Below, piece by piece: positions 1 to 7,949 of a DNA stretch of 64,000 nt. The DNA is taken from positions 62,001 through 126,000 of the forward strand of contig CP075526.1 in NCBI GenBank assembly GCA_025808555.1, read 5' to 3'. The first letter of the stretch is position 1, and every line of letters starts with the position of its first letter. The stretch comes from Anaerolineales bacterium (GTDB lineage: Bacteria; Chloroflexota; Anaerolineae; Anaerolineales; UBA11579). Below the pieces are notes generated by a model. The model did not search any database, was not told where the DNA came from, and saw only the letters and a list, made by a program, of their open reading frames with translations. The translations under genes were made by a program, and so were the position numbers.

Positions 1-416
1 AGTTCCCGCGCAAGCGTGAGAAAGTGCCCTACTGGGTGTACCTCAAGACCCGCCGCCCGTTTGCGCTGGCCGGCGTATGGGACAGTTGGCACTCGATGGA
101 CGGCTCCGAGGTCAAGACCTGCGCCACGATCACATGCGAGCCCAACCCGCTGGTCAAGCAGATCCATCACCGCATGGGCGTCATCCTGCCCGCTGAGCAC
201 ATCGCCGCCTGGCTGCAGCCCGGTGAAGCCACTGACCCCAAAGGGCTGCAAGCTTTGCTACAGCCCTACCCGCCGGACGAGATGACCTATCACCAGGTCG
301 CCCCCATCGTCAGCAGCGCCGCCAATGATGTGCCCGAATGCATAGCTCCGCTGCCCTTCGACCCGCCGATGGAAAAAATACTTGAGCAGAACTTTGGAGA
401 GAAGCGTGAACGTTGA
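1..416 (+). CDS. SOS response-associated peptidase (SRAP/YedK-HMCES family), 3' part
   Basis: The reading frame is open from base 3, so the gene is cut by the window edge; about 138 codons are seen. The remaining part has the C-terminal core of the SRAP fold: a VPYWVYLK strand, RPFALAGVWDSW, a TCATITCEPN strand, and HHRMGVILP, which holds the family's conserved histidine. SRAP proteins crosslink to abasic sites in single-stranded DNA through an N-terminal cysteine, which lies outside the window. The family assignment rests on these motifs. The stop overlaps the start of the DinB-fold gene that follows. Confidence 0.85.
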   Translation, partial: FPRKREKVPYWVYLKTRRPFALAGVWDSWHSMDGSEVKTCATITCEPNPLVKQIHHRMGVILPAEHIAAWLQPGEATDPKGLQALLQPYPPDEMTYHQVAPIVSSAANDVPECIAPLPFDPPMEKILEQNFGEKRER

Positions 417-900
417 AGCCTTCCGCACCCTGTACGACTATCACATCAGTGAGAACCGCAAGATCTGGCAGCGCCATATCGCCGATCTGCCCGAAGAGGT
501 TTGGACCCAGCCGCTGGACTATTCGATGGGCTCGCTGCGCACGCAGATCGCTCACTTGATCCGGGTTGACCACATCTGGTTTCTCGATCTCGGTGCGCCG
601 ATGCCCGAGGAAGAGATCGACGAGAAGAACCCCGGCAAAGACCGCCCCGCCCTGCGCGCCTATTGGGACCAGGTGGAAGGGGCCATGCGCAGCTACATCA
701 ACAACCTCACCGAAGAGACCCTGGCCAGCAAGCCGCTGCAGGGCGAAGACGCCGAACTGGCCGTATGGCAGGTGCTGCTGCACGTTGCCAACCACGGCAC
801 AGACCACCGCGCCCAGATACTGCGCGCCCTGCACGACGCCGGCCAGAAGACCGGCCCGCAGGATTTGGTCTTCTACCTGTACGAGCAGCAAGAAAAGTAA
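406..900 (+). CDS. DinB-like (DUF664-type) four-helix metal-binding protein
   Basis: A 164-residue, mostly helical protein of the DinB/YfiT superfamily. Members are small four-helix-bundle metalloproteins with a three-histidine metal site; many are thiol-dependent transferases and many have no known substrate. Visible ligand candidates are the H in LIRVDHIWF and the two H in LLHVANHGTDHRAQ. I chose GTG at 406 because GGAG lies 7-10 bases upstream and the start overlaps the SRAP stop by 11 bp. A TTG at 382 would add eight residues and has no visible ribosome-binding site. It is probably co-transcribed with its neighbours. The exact function is unknown. Confidence 0.82.
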   Translation: MNVEAFRTLYDYHISENRKIWQRHIADLPEEVWTQPLDYSMGSLRTQIAHLIRVDHIWFLDLGAPMPEEEIDEKNPGKDRPALRAYWDQVEGAMRSYINNLTEETLASKPLQGEDAELAVWQVLLHVANHGTDHRAQILRALHDAGQKTGPQDLVFYLYEQQEK

Positions 901-902
901 GC

Positions 903-1478
903 ATGCTCTTCACCCAGCCCACCCTCGAGGGCATCAAAGATGGGCGTATCACGCTGGCCTTCCGCACCTGGGCCAAACCGGCTGCCAGGGCCGGCAGCCT
1001 GCATAAAACCGCGGTCGGCCTGATCCAGATCGTTTCTGTCGAGCCGGTGGTGGCGGCCAGCATCACCGCCAGCGAGGCGCAAGCCGCCGGCTACGACAGC
1101 CGCCAGCAGTTGCTGGCGGCGTTGGCCGAGCGGCCCGGCACAGTCTACAAGATCACGCTGCGCTATCACTCCGCTGACCCGCGCCTGGCGCTGCTCTCGC
1201 AGCGCCAGCTCAGCGCTGAGGACACAGCGGGGCTGCTGCGCAAGCTGGCCCGCCTGGATGCTGCCAGCCGCCATGGCCCCTGGACGCGCGAAGTGCTGGA
1301 TGCCATCAGCCGCCACCCACACCTGCGTGCGGCTGACCTGGCCAAGCGCATGGGCAAAGAGAAGGAATGGCTCAAGCTCAACGTGCGCAAGCTCAAGAAC
1401 CTCGGCCTGACCATCAGCCACCACCCGGGCTACGAGATCTCGCCCCTGGGCAAGCTGATTCTTAAGAAACTAAAATAG
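903..1478 (+). CDS. ASCH/PUA-like domain protein with C-terminal winged helix
   Basis: A 191-residue protein starting 2 bp after the DinB-fold stop. Residues about 1-95 look like an ASCH domain, a beta-barrel related to PUA that binds RNA or nucleotides: LEGIKDGRITLAFRTW, a GLIQIVSVEPV strand and VYKITLRYH. Residues about 110-191 resemble a winged helix: LDAISRHPHLRAADLAKRMG, then KLNVRKLKNLGL and a short wing ending in LGKLILKKLK. A nucleic-acid-binding role is inferred from the two folds; no target can be named. Confidence 0.72.
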   Translation: MLFTQPTLEGIKDGRITLAFRTWAKPAARAGSLHKTAVGLIQIVSVEPVVAASITASEAQAAGYDSRQQLLAALAERPGTVYKITLRYHSADPRLALLSQRQLSAEDTAGLLRKLARLDAASRHGPWTREVLDAISRHPHLRAADLAKRMGKEKEWLKLNVRKLKNLGLTISHHPGYEISPLGKLILKKLK

Positions 1479-1492
1479 GCCGGAGAGCGGTA

Positions 1493-1514
1493 GGGGCGCA
1501 GCATGCTGCGCCCC
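1493..1514. repeat. Perfect 22-bp GC palindrome
   Basis: Each arm reads GGGGCGCAGCA. It sits just after the ASCH gene in the gap facing valS and could act as a weak plus-strand stem, but no T-run follows on that strand. A related palindrome occurs at about 32894-32914, suggesting a dispersed REP-like element. Confidence 0.6.
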
Positions 1515-1521
1515 CGTGTGC

Positions 1522-1560
1522 AAAAAAAAGAGGCTGCCTGTGCTTTGCACAGGCCGCCTA
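1522..1560 (-). terminator. Rho-independent terminator of valS
   Basis: On the minus strand an AGGC-GCCTGTGC stem with an AAA loop (arms 1531-1543 and 1547-1559) is followed by eight T (complement of 1522-1529). It lies 7 bp past the valS stop. Confidence 0.9.
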
Positions 1561-1566
1561 TCTCGA

Positions 1567-4302
1567 TCATCCCAGCGCCTTGATCTGCTCCTCAAGCCGC
1601 TCGATCGTCTGGGCAAGGCCGGCTAGGCGCGCCTGCTCCTTCTCAACCACCGGCGGTGGCGCCTTCCTGCCGAAGTCGCTGGCCAGCAGCGCTTCCACGC
1701 GGGCATGCTGCCCGCGTGCATCAGCAAGTTCCTTCTCCAGGCGGGCGCGCTCGGCGGCCGGGTCCACCGCATCCGCCAGCGAGAGGTAGATCTGCACCGG
1801 CCCCGCCACCAGGGCCACTGCATCCGCCGGCCGCTCGGCGCCCTTGGCAACCAGCAGCCGGTCAGCATCCAGGCCAGACAGGGCGGCCAGCGCCCGTTGA
1901 GCGCCCTGGTCACCCGTGAAAATCTCGTGGTACGGCCCGGCGTCAATGCTGGCGGCCAGCTTCTGGCCGGGCTTCACGCCCTTCTCAGCCCGCAGGTTGC
2001 GGATGCTGCGCACTACCTCCTGGAAGATGGCAAACTCGGCCAGGATGCCCGGCTCCCAGCCAACATCCGGCAGCGGCTGCGGCCACTGGGCCACGATCAG
2101 CGCCTCCGGCCATTCGCGGCTGCCAAATGCGGCGTTCTCGGGCAGAATGCTTCCGTGCGCCACGGCCGCGGCGCGTAGGTGACCCCACAGCTCTTCGGTC
2201 ACGAAGGGCGTGAAGGGGTGCAGCAAACGCAGGCAAATATCCAGAATACGCGCCAGCAGGTCAGCCGTCTTGTAGGCGCGGTCACCGCCCTGCTGCAACT
2301 GCAGCTTGGCGATCTCAATGTACCAATCGGCAAACTCGCTCCAGAAGAACTCGTACACCTGGCGGCCGGCTTCGCCGTACTGGTAGCTTTCAAACAGGCG
2401 CTCGCAGTTGGCAATCACCTGCTTCATGCGCGCCCATACCCAGCCATCCGCAAAGGTCCAGTCGAGCTCGGCTTCCTGCCTGGCCGGCGCAGTCTCCAGC
2501 GCGCCCATCACAAAGCGGGTGGCGTTCCACAGCTTGTTGGCAAAGTTGCGGTTTGCGCCTACTTTCTCCAGGCTCAGGTTGATGTCCTGGCCCGGCGTGC
2601 TGCCCACCAACAAGGTAAACCGCAGCGCGTCGGTGCCATATTCATTCATCACTTCCAGTGGATCGATCACGTTGCCGAGGGTCTTGCTCATCTTGCGGCC
2701 CTGCTCATCGCGCACCAGGCCGTGCAGGTACACGGTGTGGAATGGGGTTTCTCCGGTGAATTCAAGCCCCATCATGATCATGCGCGCCACCCAAAAGAAC
2801 AGGATGTCGTAGCCGGTTTCGAGCACCGCCGTCGGATAGAAGTATTCGAGGTCGGCGGTCTTCTCCGGCCATCCCAATGTGGAGAACGGCCACAAGCCGG
2901 ACGAGAACCAGGTATCAAGCACGTCTTCATCCTGGGTCAGGGTCACTTCCGCGCCCAGCTTGGCGCGGGCCGCGGCGTAGGCATCCTCCTCCGTGCGGGC
3001 GCAGAACATGCTGCCGTCCGGCGCGTACCACACGGGGATGCGATGGCCCCACCACAGTTGGCGGCTGATGCACCAGTCTTGAATATTCTCCAGCCAGTTG
3101 CGATACACCTTGGTGAAGTGATCCGGCACGATCTGCACGCGGCCATCGTCCACCGCCTTCAGCGCTTTTTCGGCCAGCGGCTTGATGGTGACAAACCATT
3201 GGGTCGAGATCATCGGCTCGATGATCTCGCCGCCGCGCTGCGAGCGCGGCACGCGTTGGGTGCGCTTCTCGGTCTTGATGGTCAGGCCGGCCTTTTGCAT
3301 ATCGGCCCACAGCTTTTTGCGCGCCGCAAAGCGCTCCAGCCCAGCGTAGGCGCCGCCCTTTTCGTTGATATGGGCGGCCTCATCCAGCACGGAGAGCACG
3401 GGCAGGTTGTGGCGCTGGCCAATGGCATAGTCGTTCGGGTCGTGCCCCGGTGTGATCTTGAGCGCACCCGTGCCGAACTCGCGGTCCACATACTCATCGG
3501 CGATTACCGGGATCTCGCGGTCAAGCATGGGTACCAGCGCCGTGGCCCCGATGAACTGCTTATAGCGCTCGTCTTCGGGATGCACAGCCACGGCGGTATC
3601 TGCCAAGATCGTCTCCGGCCGCGTGGTGGCCACCGGAATAAACTCGTCGCTATCTTTGATGCGATACTTGAAATAGTACAGCGTGCCTTCTTCTTCGCTG
3701 TACTCCACTTCGAGGTCGGATACAGCCGTGCGCAGGCCAGGCGACCAGTTGATGAGGCGCGGGCCGCGATAGATTAGGCCCTTCTCATACAGGCGCACGA
3801 AGGCTTCGCGCACCGCCACCGAGAGCCCCTCATCCAGCGTGAAGCGCTCCCGGCTCCAGTCGCACGAGGCGCCCAAGCGGCGGATCTGTTGCGTGATCAG
3901 GCTGCCGTACTTTTCCTTCCACGCCCAGGTGCGCTTGAGGAACTCCTCGCGCCCCAGCTCCTCGCGCGTCACTTCTTCCGTGCGCAGAATTGACTCTTCC
4001 ACTTTAAGTTGCGTGGCGATGCCGGCATGATCGGTGCCCGGCACCCACAGGGCTGGCACGCCTTTCATGCGGTGGTAGCGGATCATCAGGTCTTCCATCG
4101 CCACAAACAGGGCGTGCCCCAGGTGCAGCTCGCCGGTCACATTGGGCGGCGGGATGCTGATGACGAACGGCTTCTTGGCGGGGTCAAAGTTGGGCTTGCG
4201 CGGGTCATTGCTGGGCTGGAAGTAGCCGCGCTCTTCCCACCAGGCGTAGATACGCTCTTCGGTGGCTTTGAAGTCGTAGGTTTTGGGTAACTGTGCTGCC
4301 AT
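1567..4302 (-). CDS. valS: Valyl-tRNA synthetase
   Basis: A 911-residue class I aminoacyl-tRNA synthetase that charges tRNA-Val, close to the usual 880-950 length. Seen: PPPNVTGELHLGHAL with the HIGH-type motif HLGH near residue 60; the CP1 editing domain (about 200-400, with ATTRPETILADTAVAV); WCISRQLWWGHRIPVWY; the KMSKT signature near 535; the anticodon-binding domain; and a C-terminal coiled coil (about 845-911, rich in ARLEKEL-type heptads) typical of ValRS. It is monocistronic, with its own T-box leader and terminator. The start follows GGAGACAC. Confidence 0.98.
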   Translation of the reverse strand: MAAQLPKTYDFKATEERIYAWWEERGYFQPSNDPRKPNFDPAKKPFVISIPPPNVTGELHLGHALFVAMEDLMIRYHRMKGVPALWVPGTDHAGIATQLKVEESILRTEEVTREELGREEFLKRTWAWKEKYGSLITQQIRRLGASCDWSRERFTLDEGLSVAVREAFVRLYEKGLIYRGPRLINWSPGLRTAVSDLEVEYSEEEGTLYYFKYRIKDSDEFIPVATTRPETILADTAVAVHPEDERYKQFIGATALVPMLDREIPVIADEYVDREFGTGALKITPGHDPNDYAIGQRHNLPVLSVLDEAAHINEKGGAYAGLERFAARKKLWADMQKAGLTIKTEKRTQRVPRSQRGGEIIEPMISTQWFVTIKPLAEKALKAVDDGRVQIVPDHFTKVYRNWLENIQDWCISRQLWWGHRIPVWYAPDGSMFCARTEEDAYAAARAKLGAEVTLTQDEDVLDTWFSSGLWPFSTLGWPEKTADLEYFYPTAVLETGYDILFFWVARMIMMGLEFTGETPFHTVYLHGLVRDEQGRKMSKTLGNVIDPLEVMNEYGTDALRFTLLVGSTPGQDINLSLEKVGANRNFANKLWNATRFVMGALETAPARQEAELDWTFADGWVWARMKQVIANCERLFESYQYGEAGRQVYEFFWSEFADWYIEIAKLQLQQGGDRAYKTADLLARILDICLRLLHPFTPFVTEELWGHLRAAAVAHGSILPENAAFGSREWPEALIVAQWPQPLPDVGWEPGILAEFAIFQEVVRSIRNLRAEKGVKPGQKLAASIDAGPYHEIFTGDQGAQRALAALSGLDADRLLVAKGAERPADAVALVAGPVQIYLSLADAVDPAAERARLEKELADARGQHARVEALLASDFGRKAPPPVVEKEQARLAGLAQTIERLEEQIKALG

Positions 4303-4316
4303 GTGTCTCCTTAAAC

Positions 4317-4612
4317 AAAAGCGCCCTCATGAATATGAGGACGGAAGGCGCTCCGCGGTACCACCTCAGTTCTGCGCTTGCTTGCAAGCGCAGCACTCAT
4401 GAGCAAACTGCTTTGCAGCTTGCTCTCGCTGTATCGGGCGCACCCGAGCTGGTCTAGTGAAGCCGTACGGCTTGCAGCCGTGTCAGCTCGTTCTTCAGCA
4501 CCCTGTCGCCGGGCGACTTCAGCGCTCCTACTGCAAAGGCTCTCAGCAATTCGCCTTTGTTCCTGTCAGCGGTGGCCGCCTACTCTTCCCGGCAGGCAAC
4601 ATATGCAACTAA
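4317..4612 (-). promoter_or_regulatory. T-box riboswitch leader of valS
   Basis: On the minus strand the leader shows the T-box AGGTGGTACCGCGG (complement of 4353-4366), which pairs with the NCCA end of uncharged tRNA. It is followed by a terminator stem (about 4317-4350, arms AGCGCC..CCTCAT / ATGAGG..GCGCT, then TTTT). The stem I motif GGGAAGAGTA (complement of 4581-4590) is flanked by GCCGGG, which can pair with CCCGGC downstream. The codon GTC just before CCCGGC (complement of 4515-4517) is therefore the likely specifier, a valine codon. A -10 TATAAT lies at 4619-4624. T-boxes antiterminate when the matching tRNA is uncharged. Confidence 0.93.
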
Positions 4613-4656
4613 GCCGAGATTATACACCAGCATAATCGTGAAATCCATCACATTCC

Positions 4657-4685
4657 TTGACTTGCCTCTGCCCGTGTGCTATCTT
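4657..4685 (+). promoter_or_regulatory. Sigma70-type promoter for the MBL-fold gene
   Basis: TTGACT at 4657-4662, a 17-bp spacer, then TATCTT at 4680-4685. It lies 31 bp upstream of the GTG start at 4717, back to back with the valS promoter. Confidence 0.6.
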
Positions 4686-4716
4686 GCACCCGCTATCACA
4701 AACCGGAGGCACCGCA

Positions 4717-5574
4717 GTGCAACACGAGCGCATCGCAGAAAACGTTTATTTCTTTCAAAGTGAACTTTACGCCCAGGTGACCGCGGGCGTCATTACCGGA
4801 CCTGACATGGCCGTCGTCATTGATACCCTGGCCCTCCCCGAAGAGACCCGCCAGATGCGCCGCTTCATTGAACGTGACCTGCGCGTCCCCGTCCGTTACG
4901 TTATCAACACCCACTACCACGCCGACCACAGCTGGGGCAACAGCTTGTTCCCCGAGGCCACCATCATCGGCCACACCAAGTGCCACGAATTCCTCAATAC
5001 GCGCGGCCGCGCTTCGCTGGAAGCCGAGAAGAAGGACAACCCCGCCCTGCGCGAGGTGGAGATCGCCCTGCCCTCGGTAACCTTTGACGAAGGCCAGATG
5101 GACCTGCAGGTCGGCAAGAAGAATCTGAGCCTGTTCCCCTTCCCCGGACACAGCGCCGACTCCATCGCCGTGCTCGTGGAGGAAGATCGCATCCTGTTCT
5201 GCGGCGATACTTTCATGCCGCTGCCGGTGTTGGCTGATGGCGACATCGAGGACACCACCGCCTCGCTCAAAAAGCTGCCCAAGCTGGGCCTCGAGAACCT
5301 GGTGCCCGGCCATGGCGAAATTGTGCTGCGCGGTGAAATTGACGCGGCGGTGAAGGGCAACCTGGATTATCTGAGCAAGATCACCAAAGCCGTGCGCGGC
5401 GCCTCGCGCCGCCGCTACCCGATGGATGTGCTCGAGACCGTGCACGTGGAGGATTGCGGCAAGAGCCGTGTTCTGATCGCCGGTATGGCCGAGCAGCTAC
5501 ACCAGCGCAACATGGTTGCGCTGTTCTACCAGCTCTACGGCAAGCTGCCGGAAGGCTCTGCAACCGACGACTAA
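4717..5574 (+). CDS. Metallo-beta-lactamase-fold hydrolase
   Basis: A 285-residue protein with the MBL fold. The zinc motif HxHxDH is complete (H66, H68, D70, H71 in NTHYHADHSWGN). Later ligands are in PFPGHSADS, ILFCGDTFMP and VPGHGEIV. Such enzymes hydrolyse thioesters, lactams, phosphoesters or similar bonds; the substrate cannot be read from sequence. GTG at 4717 was chosen because GGAGG sits 8 bp upstream. An in-frame start at 4657 falls inside the promoter -35. No transport signal is seen, so it is probably cytoplasmic. Confidence 0.9.
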   Translation: MQHERIAENVYFFQSELYAQVTAGVITGPDMAVVIDTLALPEETRQMRRFIERDLRVPVRYVINTHYHADHSWGNSLFPEATIIGHTKCHEFLNTRGRASLEAEKKDNPALREVEIALPSVTFDEGQMDLQVGKKNLSLFPFPGHSADSIAVLVEEDRILFCGDTFMPLPVLADGDIEDTTASLKKLPKLGLENLVPGHGEIVLRGEIDAAVKGNLDYLSKITKAVRGASRRRYPMDVLETVHVEDCGKSRVLIAGMAEQLHQRNMVALFYQLYGKLPEGSATDD

Positions 5575-5576
5575 AC

Positions 5577-5606
5577 AAAAAGACCCACGCTGCGCATGGG
5601 TCTTTT
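5577..5606. terminator. Bidirectional terminator between convergent genes
   Basis: AAAAGACCCA and TGGGTCTTTT arms around a 9-nt loop, with a T-run on each strand. It serves the MBL gene on plus and the JAMM gene on minus. Confidence 0.85.
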
Positions 5607-6034
5607 TATGTCAGCTCAAGCTCGACTACCTGCCCCTCATCCAGCAAAAAAGCCCGGCAACGCCATTCGCCTTGGGCGTCTGGCGCCCAGATCAGGTGCG
5701 CCACGCCGGGGTAACGCGCTTCGGCGATATCCGTCTGCGAAGGGGCTGGCGGCCCGCTGGGGTGCGAGTGAAAGATGGCCAATAGCTCCCAACCCTGCCG
5801 CTCCATTTCCATGAAGGCGTCAAGCTGCTGGCGCGGCTGCATGCTGTAGTGCGTGGAACTGGCCAGCTCGTTCTGGATCAAAAATACGTGCGCACTGCTT
5901 TCGTCGCCCGCGCCTCCGAGGCTCGCGGCGACCAGGCCCGCGGCCACAAGGCCGCACGCTTCCAGCGGGCTGCTGGCGGCCACATGTGCTGCCATTTGGC
6001 GCATGTGCTCAGGTGCAATGCGCAGCCGGCGCAT
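5606..6034 (-). CDS. JAMM/MPN+ (Mov34) metalloprotease-like protein
   Basis: A 142-residue single-domain protein with an intact JAMM zinc site: E25, H89-S90-H91, S99 and D102 match E..HxHx7SxxD exactly. JAMM enzymes cleave isopeptide or peptide bonds; bacterial stand-alone forms are linked to removal of ubiquitin-like modifiers, to sulfur-carrier maturation or to cysteine release. No ubiquitin-like or ThiS/MoaD gene is adjacent, so the substrate is unknown. The start overlaps the stop of the upstream membrane-protein gene (TAATG), which points to translational coupling. Confidence 0.88.
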   Translation of the reverse strand: MRRLRIAPEHMRQMAAHVAASSPLEACGLVAAGLVAASLGGAGDESSAHVFLIQNELASSTHYSMQPRQQLDAFMEMERQGWELLAIFHSHPSGPPAPSQTDIAEARYPGVAHLIWAPDAQGEWRCRAFLLDEGQVVELELT

Positions 6035-6843
6035 TACACCAGCACAGCCAGGATCAGGAACACGCCCAGCGCCACGGCAGGCTCACGTGCCGCTGTTCGC
6101 CAGTCCTGCTCGGCATTCAAGTTCGCCATGAAATTATTGAGCCCGAACAGCGCGCCCAGCAGCAGCAATCCATACCCCAACGGAGACACCGGCAGGTAGT
6201 GCAGCACTGCGGCCAGTTGCACGATGACAAAGGTCATCCCCAGCAGTTGCAACGAGTGCCAGTTCTCAACGCTACGTAGCAAGTTGAGCCGCGTGCCGGC
6301 TAAAAAGGCAGCTAGCCCCACCGCAGGCAGCGCCAGGAACAAACGCAGACCCAGCCCGCGCACGCTGATGGCCAGCATCAGGAACAGGATCAATGACAGC
6401 ATGCTCAGCGCAGTGCTGACCGCCGCATATAGCCGGCCCTCCTCAGACACACTGCTGTACTCCGCCAGCAGAATGGCCAACAGCAGTAAGGCACACACCA
6501 GGAACGCCAGCCACCAGGTGGCGGTGAATGGCAGGTTACTCAGCACCAAGGCCAGCACCCAGGCCGTCATGGCCGGCAGCAGCCAGTGGCTGTAGGTGGT
6601 GCGCTGGCCCAGGGCGGGATGGTCCCGCAGTAGCCAGTCTGCCCCGGCCGCGGTCAGGCCGGCCACCAGCACCGCCAGCAAGGTGTTCACACCGAGGCGG
6701 ATCGGCAACAGCACGCCAATGAACTCCCAATTCAAGACCAGTGGCGGCACTTGCACAAAGCGCACGGCCACATAAGCCAGCAAAATGACCGCCATCACGG
6801 CGCTCAGTCGTTCACGGTTGGGCAACAAGCCAGCAGGCAGCAT
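6034..6843 (-). CDS. Polytopic membrane protein of unknown function
   Basis: A 269-residue protein with about seven or eight hydrophobic segments (for example 15-35, 42-62, 88-105, 110-128, 140-160, 165-185, 200-215, 220-240 and the C-terminus). There is one polar cytoplasmic-type start (LLPNRERLS) and few charged residues elsewhere. No catalytic or transport motif was recognised. It overlaps the JAMM gene start by one base and is probably the first gene of that two-gene unit, so it might present or house a substrate of the protease (inference). Confidence 0.75.
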   Translation of the reverse strand: MLPAGLLPNRERLSAVMAVILLAYVAVRFVQVPPLVLNWEFIGVLLPIRLGVNTLLAVLVAGLTAAGADWLLRDHPALGQRTTYSHWLLPAMTAWVLALVLSNLPFTATWWLAFLVCALLLLAILLAEYSSVSEEGRLYAAVSTALSMLSLILFLMLAISVRGLGLRLFLALPAVGLAAFLAGTRLNLLRSVENWHSLQLLGMTFVIVQLAAVLHYLPVSPLGYGLLLLGALFGLNNFMANLNAEQDWRTAAREPAVALGVFLILAVLV

Positions 6844-6903
6844 GCAGAAATTCTACTCTGGCCGCCTGGCTTTGCGCCCACCAGGCTCGGATATACTCAA
6901 GCT

Positions 6904-7584
6904 ATGACTGGCGAGATGATGATGTTCCCGATCGGTGAAGATAAGCACGCCCTGGCCTACCTCAGCCTGCCGCCTGCCGGCAGCGGCCCGGCCGTGGTGA
7001 TGATTCAGGAATGGTGGGGCCTGGTGGGCCACATCAAGGATGTAGCTGACCGCCTGGCCGCTGAAGGCTTTGTTGTGCTGGCTCCCGATCTGTATCACGG
7101 CGCTTCTGCCAGCGAACCTGACGAGGCCCGCAAGCTGGCGATGGCGCTTGATCGACACCGCGCAATCGCTGAGATCACCGCCGCGGCTGACTATTTGCGC
7201 GGCCTCACCAGCGTCGAGCCCAAGAAGGTGGGCATCATCGGCTGGTGCATGGGCGGAGCGCTGGCGCTCTCGGCCGCCGCCAACAGCGGCGCGTTCGACG
7301 CGGTGGTGTGCTTCTACGGCCGCCCGCTGGAAGCAGGCGACGCCGCCAAGCTGCGCGCCCCCACCCTCGGCATCTATGGCGAGCTTGACACCGGCATCCC
7401 GCAAAGCCTGGTGCAGGCTTTTGACAAAGAGCTGGAGAAGACCGGCACGCCGCACCACATCCACACCTATGCCGGCGCAGAGCACGCCTTCTTCAACAAT
7501 GACCGCCCCGAGGTCTATCATGCGGAGGCGTCTGCAGATGCCTGGCAGCGCACGCTGAGCTGGCTGCGCCAATACCTGTCCTAG
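6904..7584 (+). CDS. Dienelactone hydrolase family alpha/beta hydrolase
   Basis: A 226-residue protein with the dienelactone hydrolase fold. The nucleophile is Cys115 in GWCMGG, as in true dienelactone hydrolases. E36 in IQEWWG is the conserved glutamate that contacts the cysteine, and the triad is completed by D in YGELDTGIP and H in GAEHAFFN. The family opens lactones such as 4-carboxymethylene-butenolide, but many members act on other esters. ATG at 6904 starts at the first conserved segment. It begins a tight plus-strand run with yraN, miaA, an acyl-CoA ligase and an HAD phosphatase. Confidence 0.9.
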   Translation: MTGEMMMFPIGEDKHALAYLSLPPAGSGPAVVMIQEWWGLVGHIKDVADRLAAEGFVVLAPDLYHGASASEPDEARKLAMALDRHRAIAEITAAADYLRGLTSVEPKKVGIIGWCMGGALALSAAANSGAFDAVVCFYGRPLEAGDAAKLRAPTLGIYGELDTGIPQSLVQAFDKELEKTGTPHHIHTYAGAEHAFFNNDRPEVYHAEASADAWQRTLSWLRQYLS

Positions 7585-7586
7585 CC

Positions 7587-7949
7587 ATGCGCACGCCACG
7601 CCAGCAGCTCGGCCGCTGGGGAGAGCAAGCCGCCGCCAGCTACCTGCAGGAACGCGGCTATACCCTGCTGGCACACAACCTGCGCACGCCCCACGGCGAG
7701 ATCGATCTGCTAATGAGCAAAGAGGGCGGGCTGATCTTTGTTGAGGTCAAGACCCGCCGCAGTACCCAGTTTGGGCCGCCTGAAGGCTCAGTAACCCTCA
7801 CCAAACAAAGCCACCTGATCGCCGCCGCTGAAACCTATATGCAAACCCAGCCTGCCGACACTGAATGGCGTATTGATGTGATTGCCGTGTACCGGCAGCC
7901 CGGCGGCGAGATCGAGATCACTCACTTCGAAAATGCAGTCCACGGCTGA
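7587..7949 (+). CDS. yraN: YraN/UPF0102 endonuclease-like protein
   Basis: A 120-residue UPF0102 protein with the restriction-endonuclease-like core: GRWGEQAAASYLQERGY, then GEIDLLM and FVEVKTRR, giving the E..D..ExK signature of this nuclease superfamily. The function is not settled; relatives are linked to nucleic-acid processing. It starts 2 bp after the hydrolase stop and its 3' end overlaps miaA by 17 bp. Confidence 0.92.
   Translation: MRTPRQQLGRWGEQAAASYLQERGYTLLAHNLRTPHGEIDLLMSKEGGLIFVEVKTRRSTQFGPPEGSVTLTKQSHLIAAAETYMQTQPADTEWRIDVIAVYRQPGGEIEITHFENAVHG

Noticed and set aside
1480-1520. Terminator for the ASCH gene at the 1493-1514 palindrome
   Set aside because: No T-run follows on the plus strand; it is listed as a palindromic repeat instead.
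2179-3777. 532-codon open frame opposite valS
   Set aside because: It is antisense to the conserved valS catalytic core. High-GC genes often leave long open frames on the other strand; no motif or ribosome-binding site is seen.
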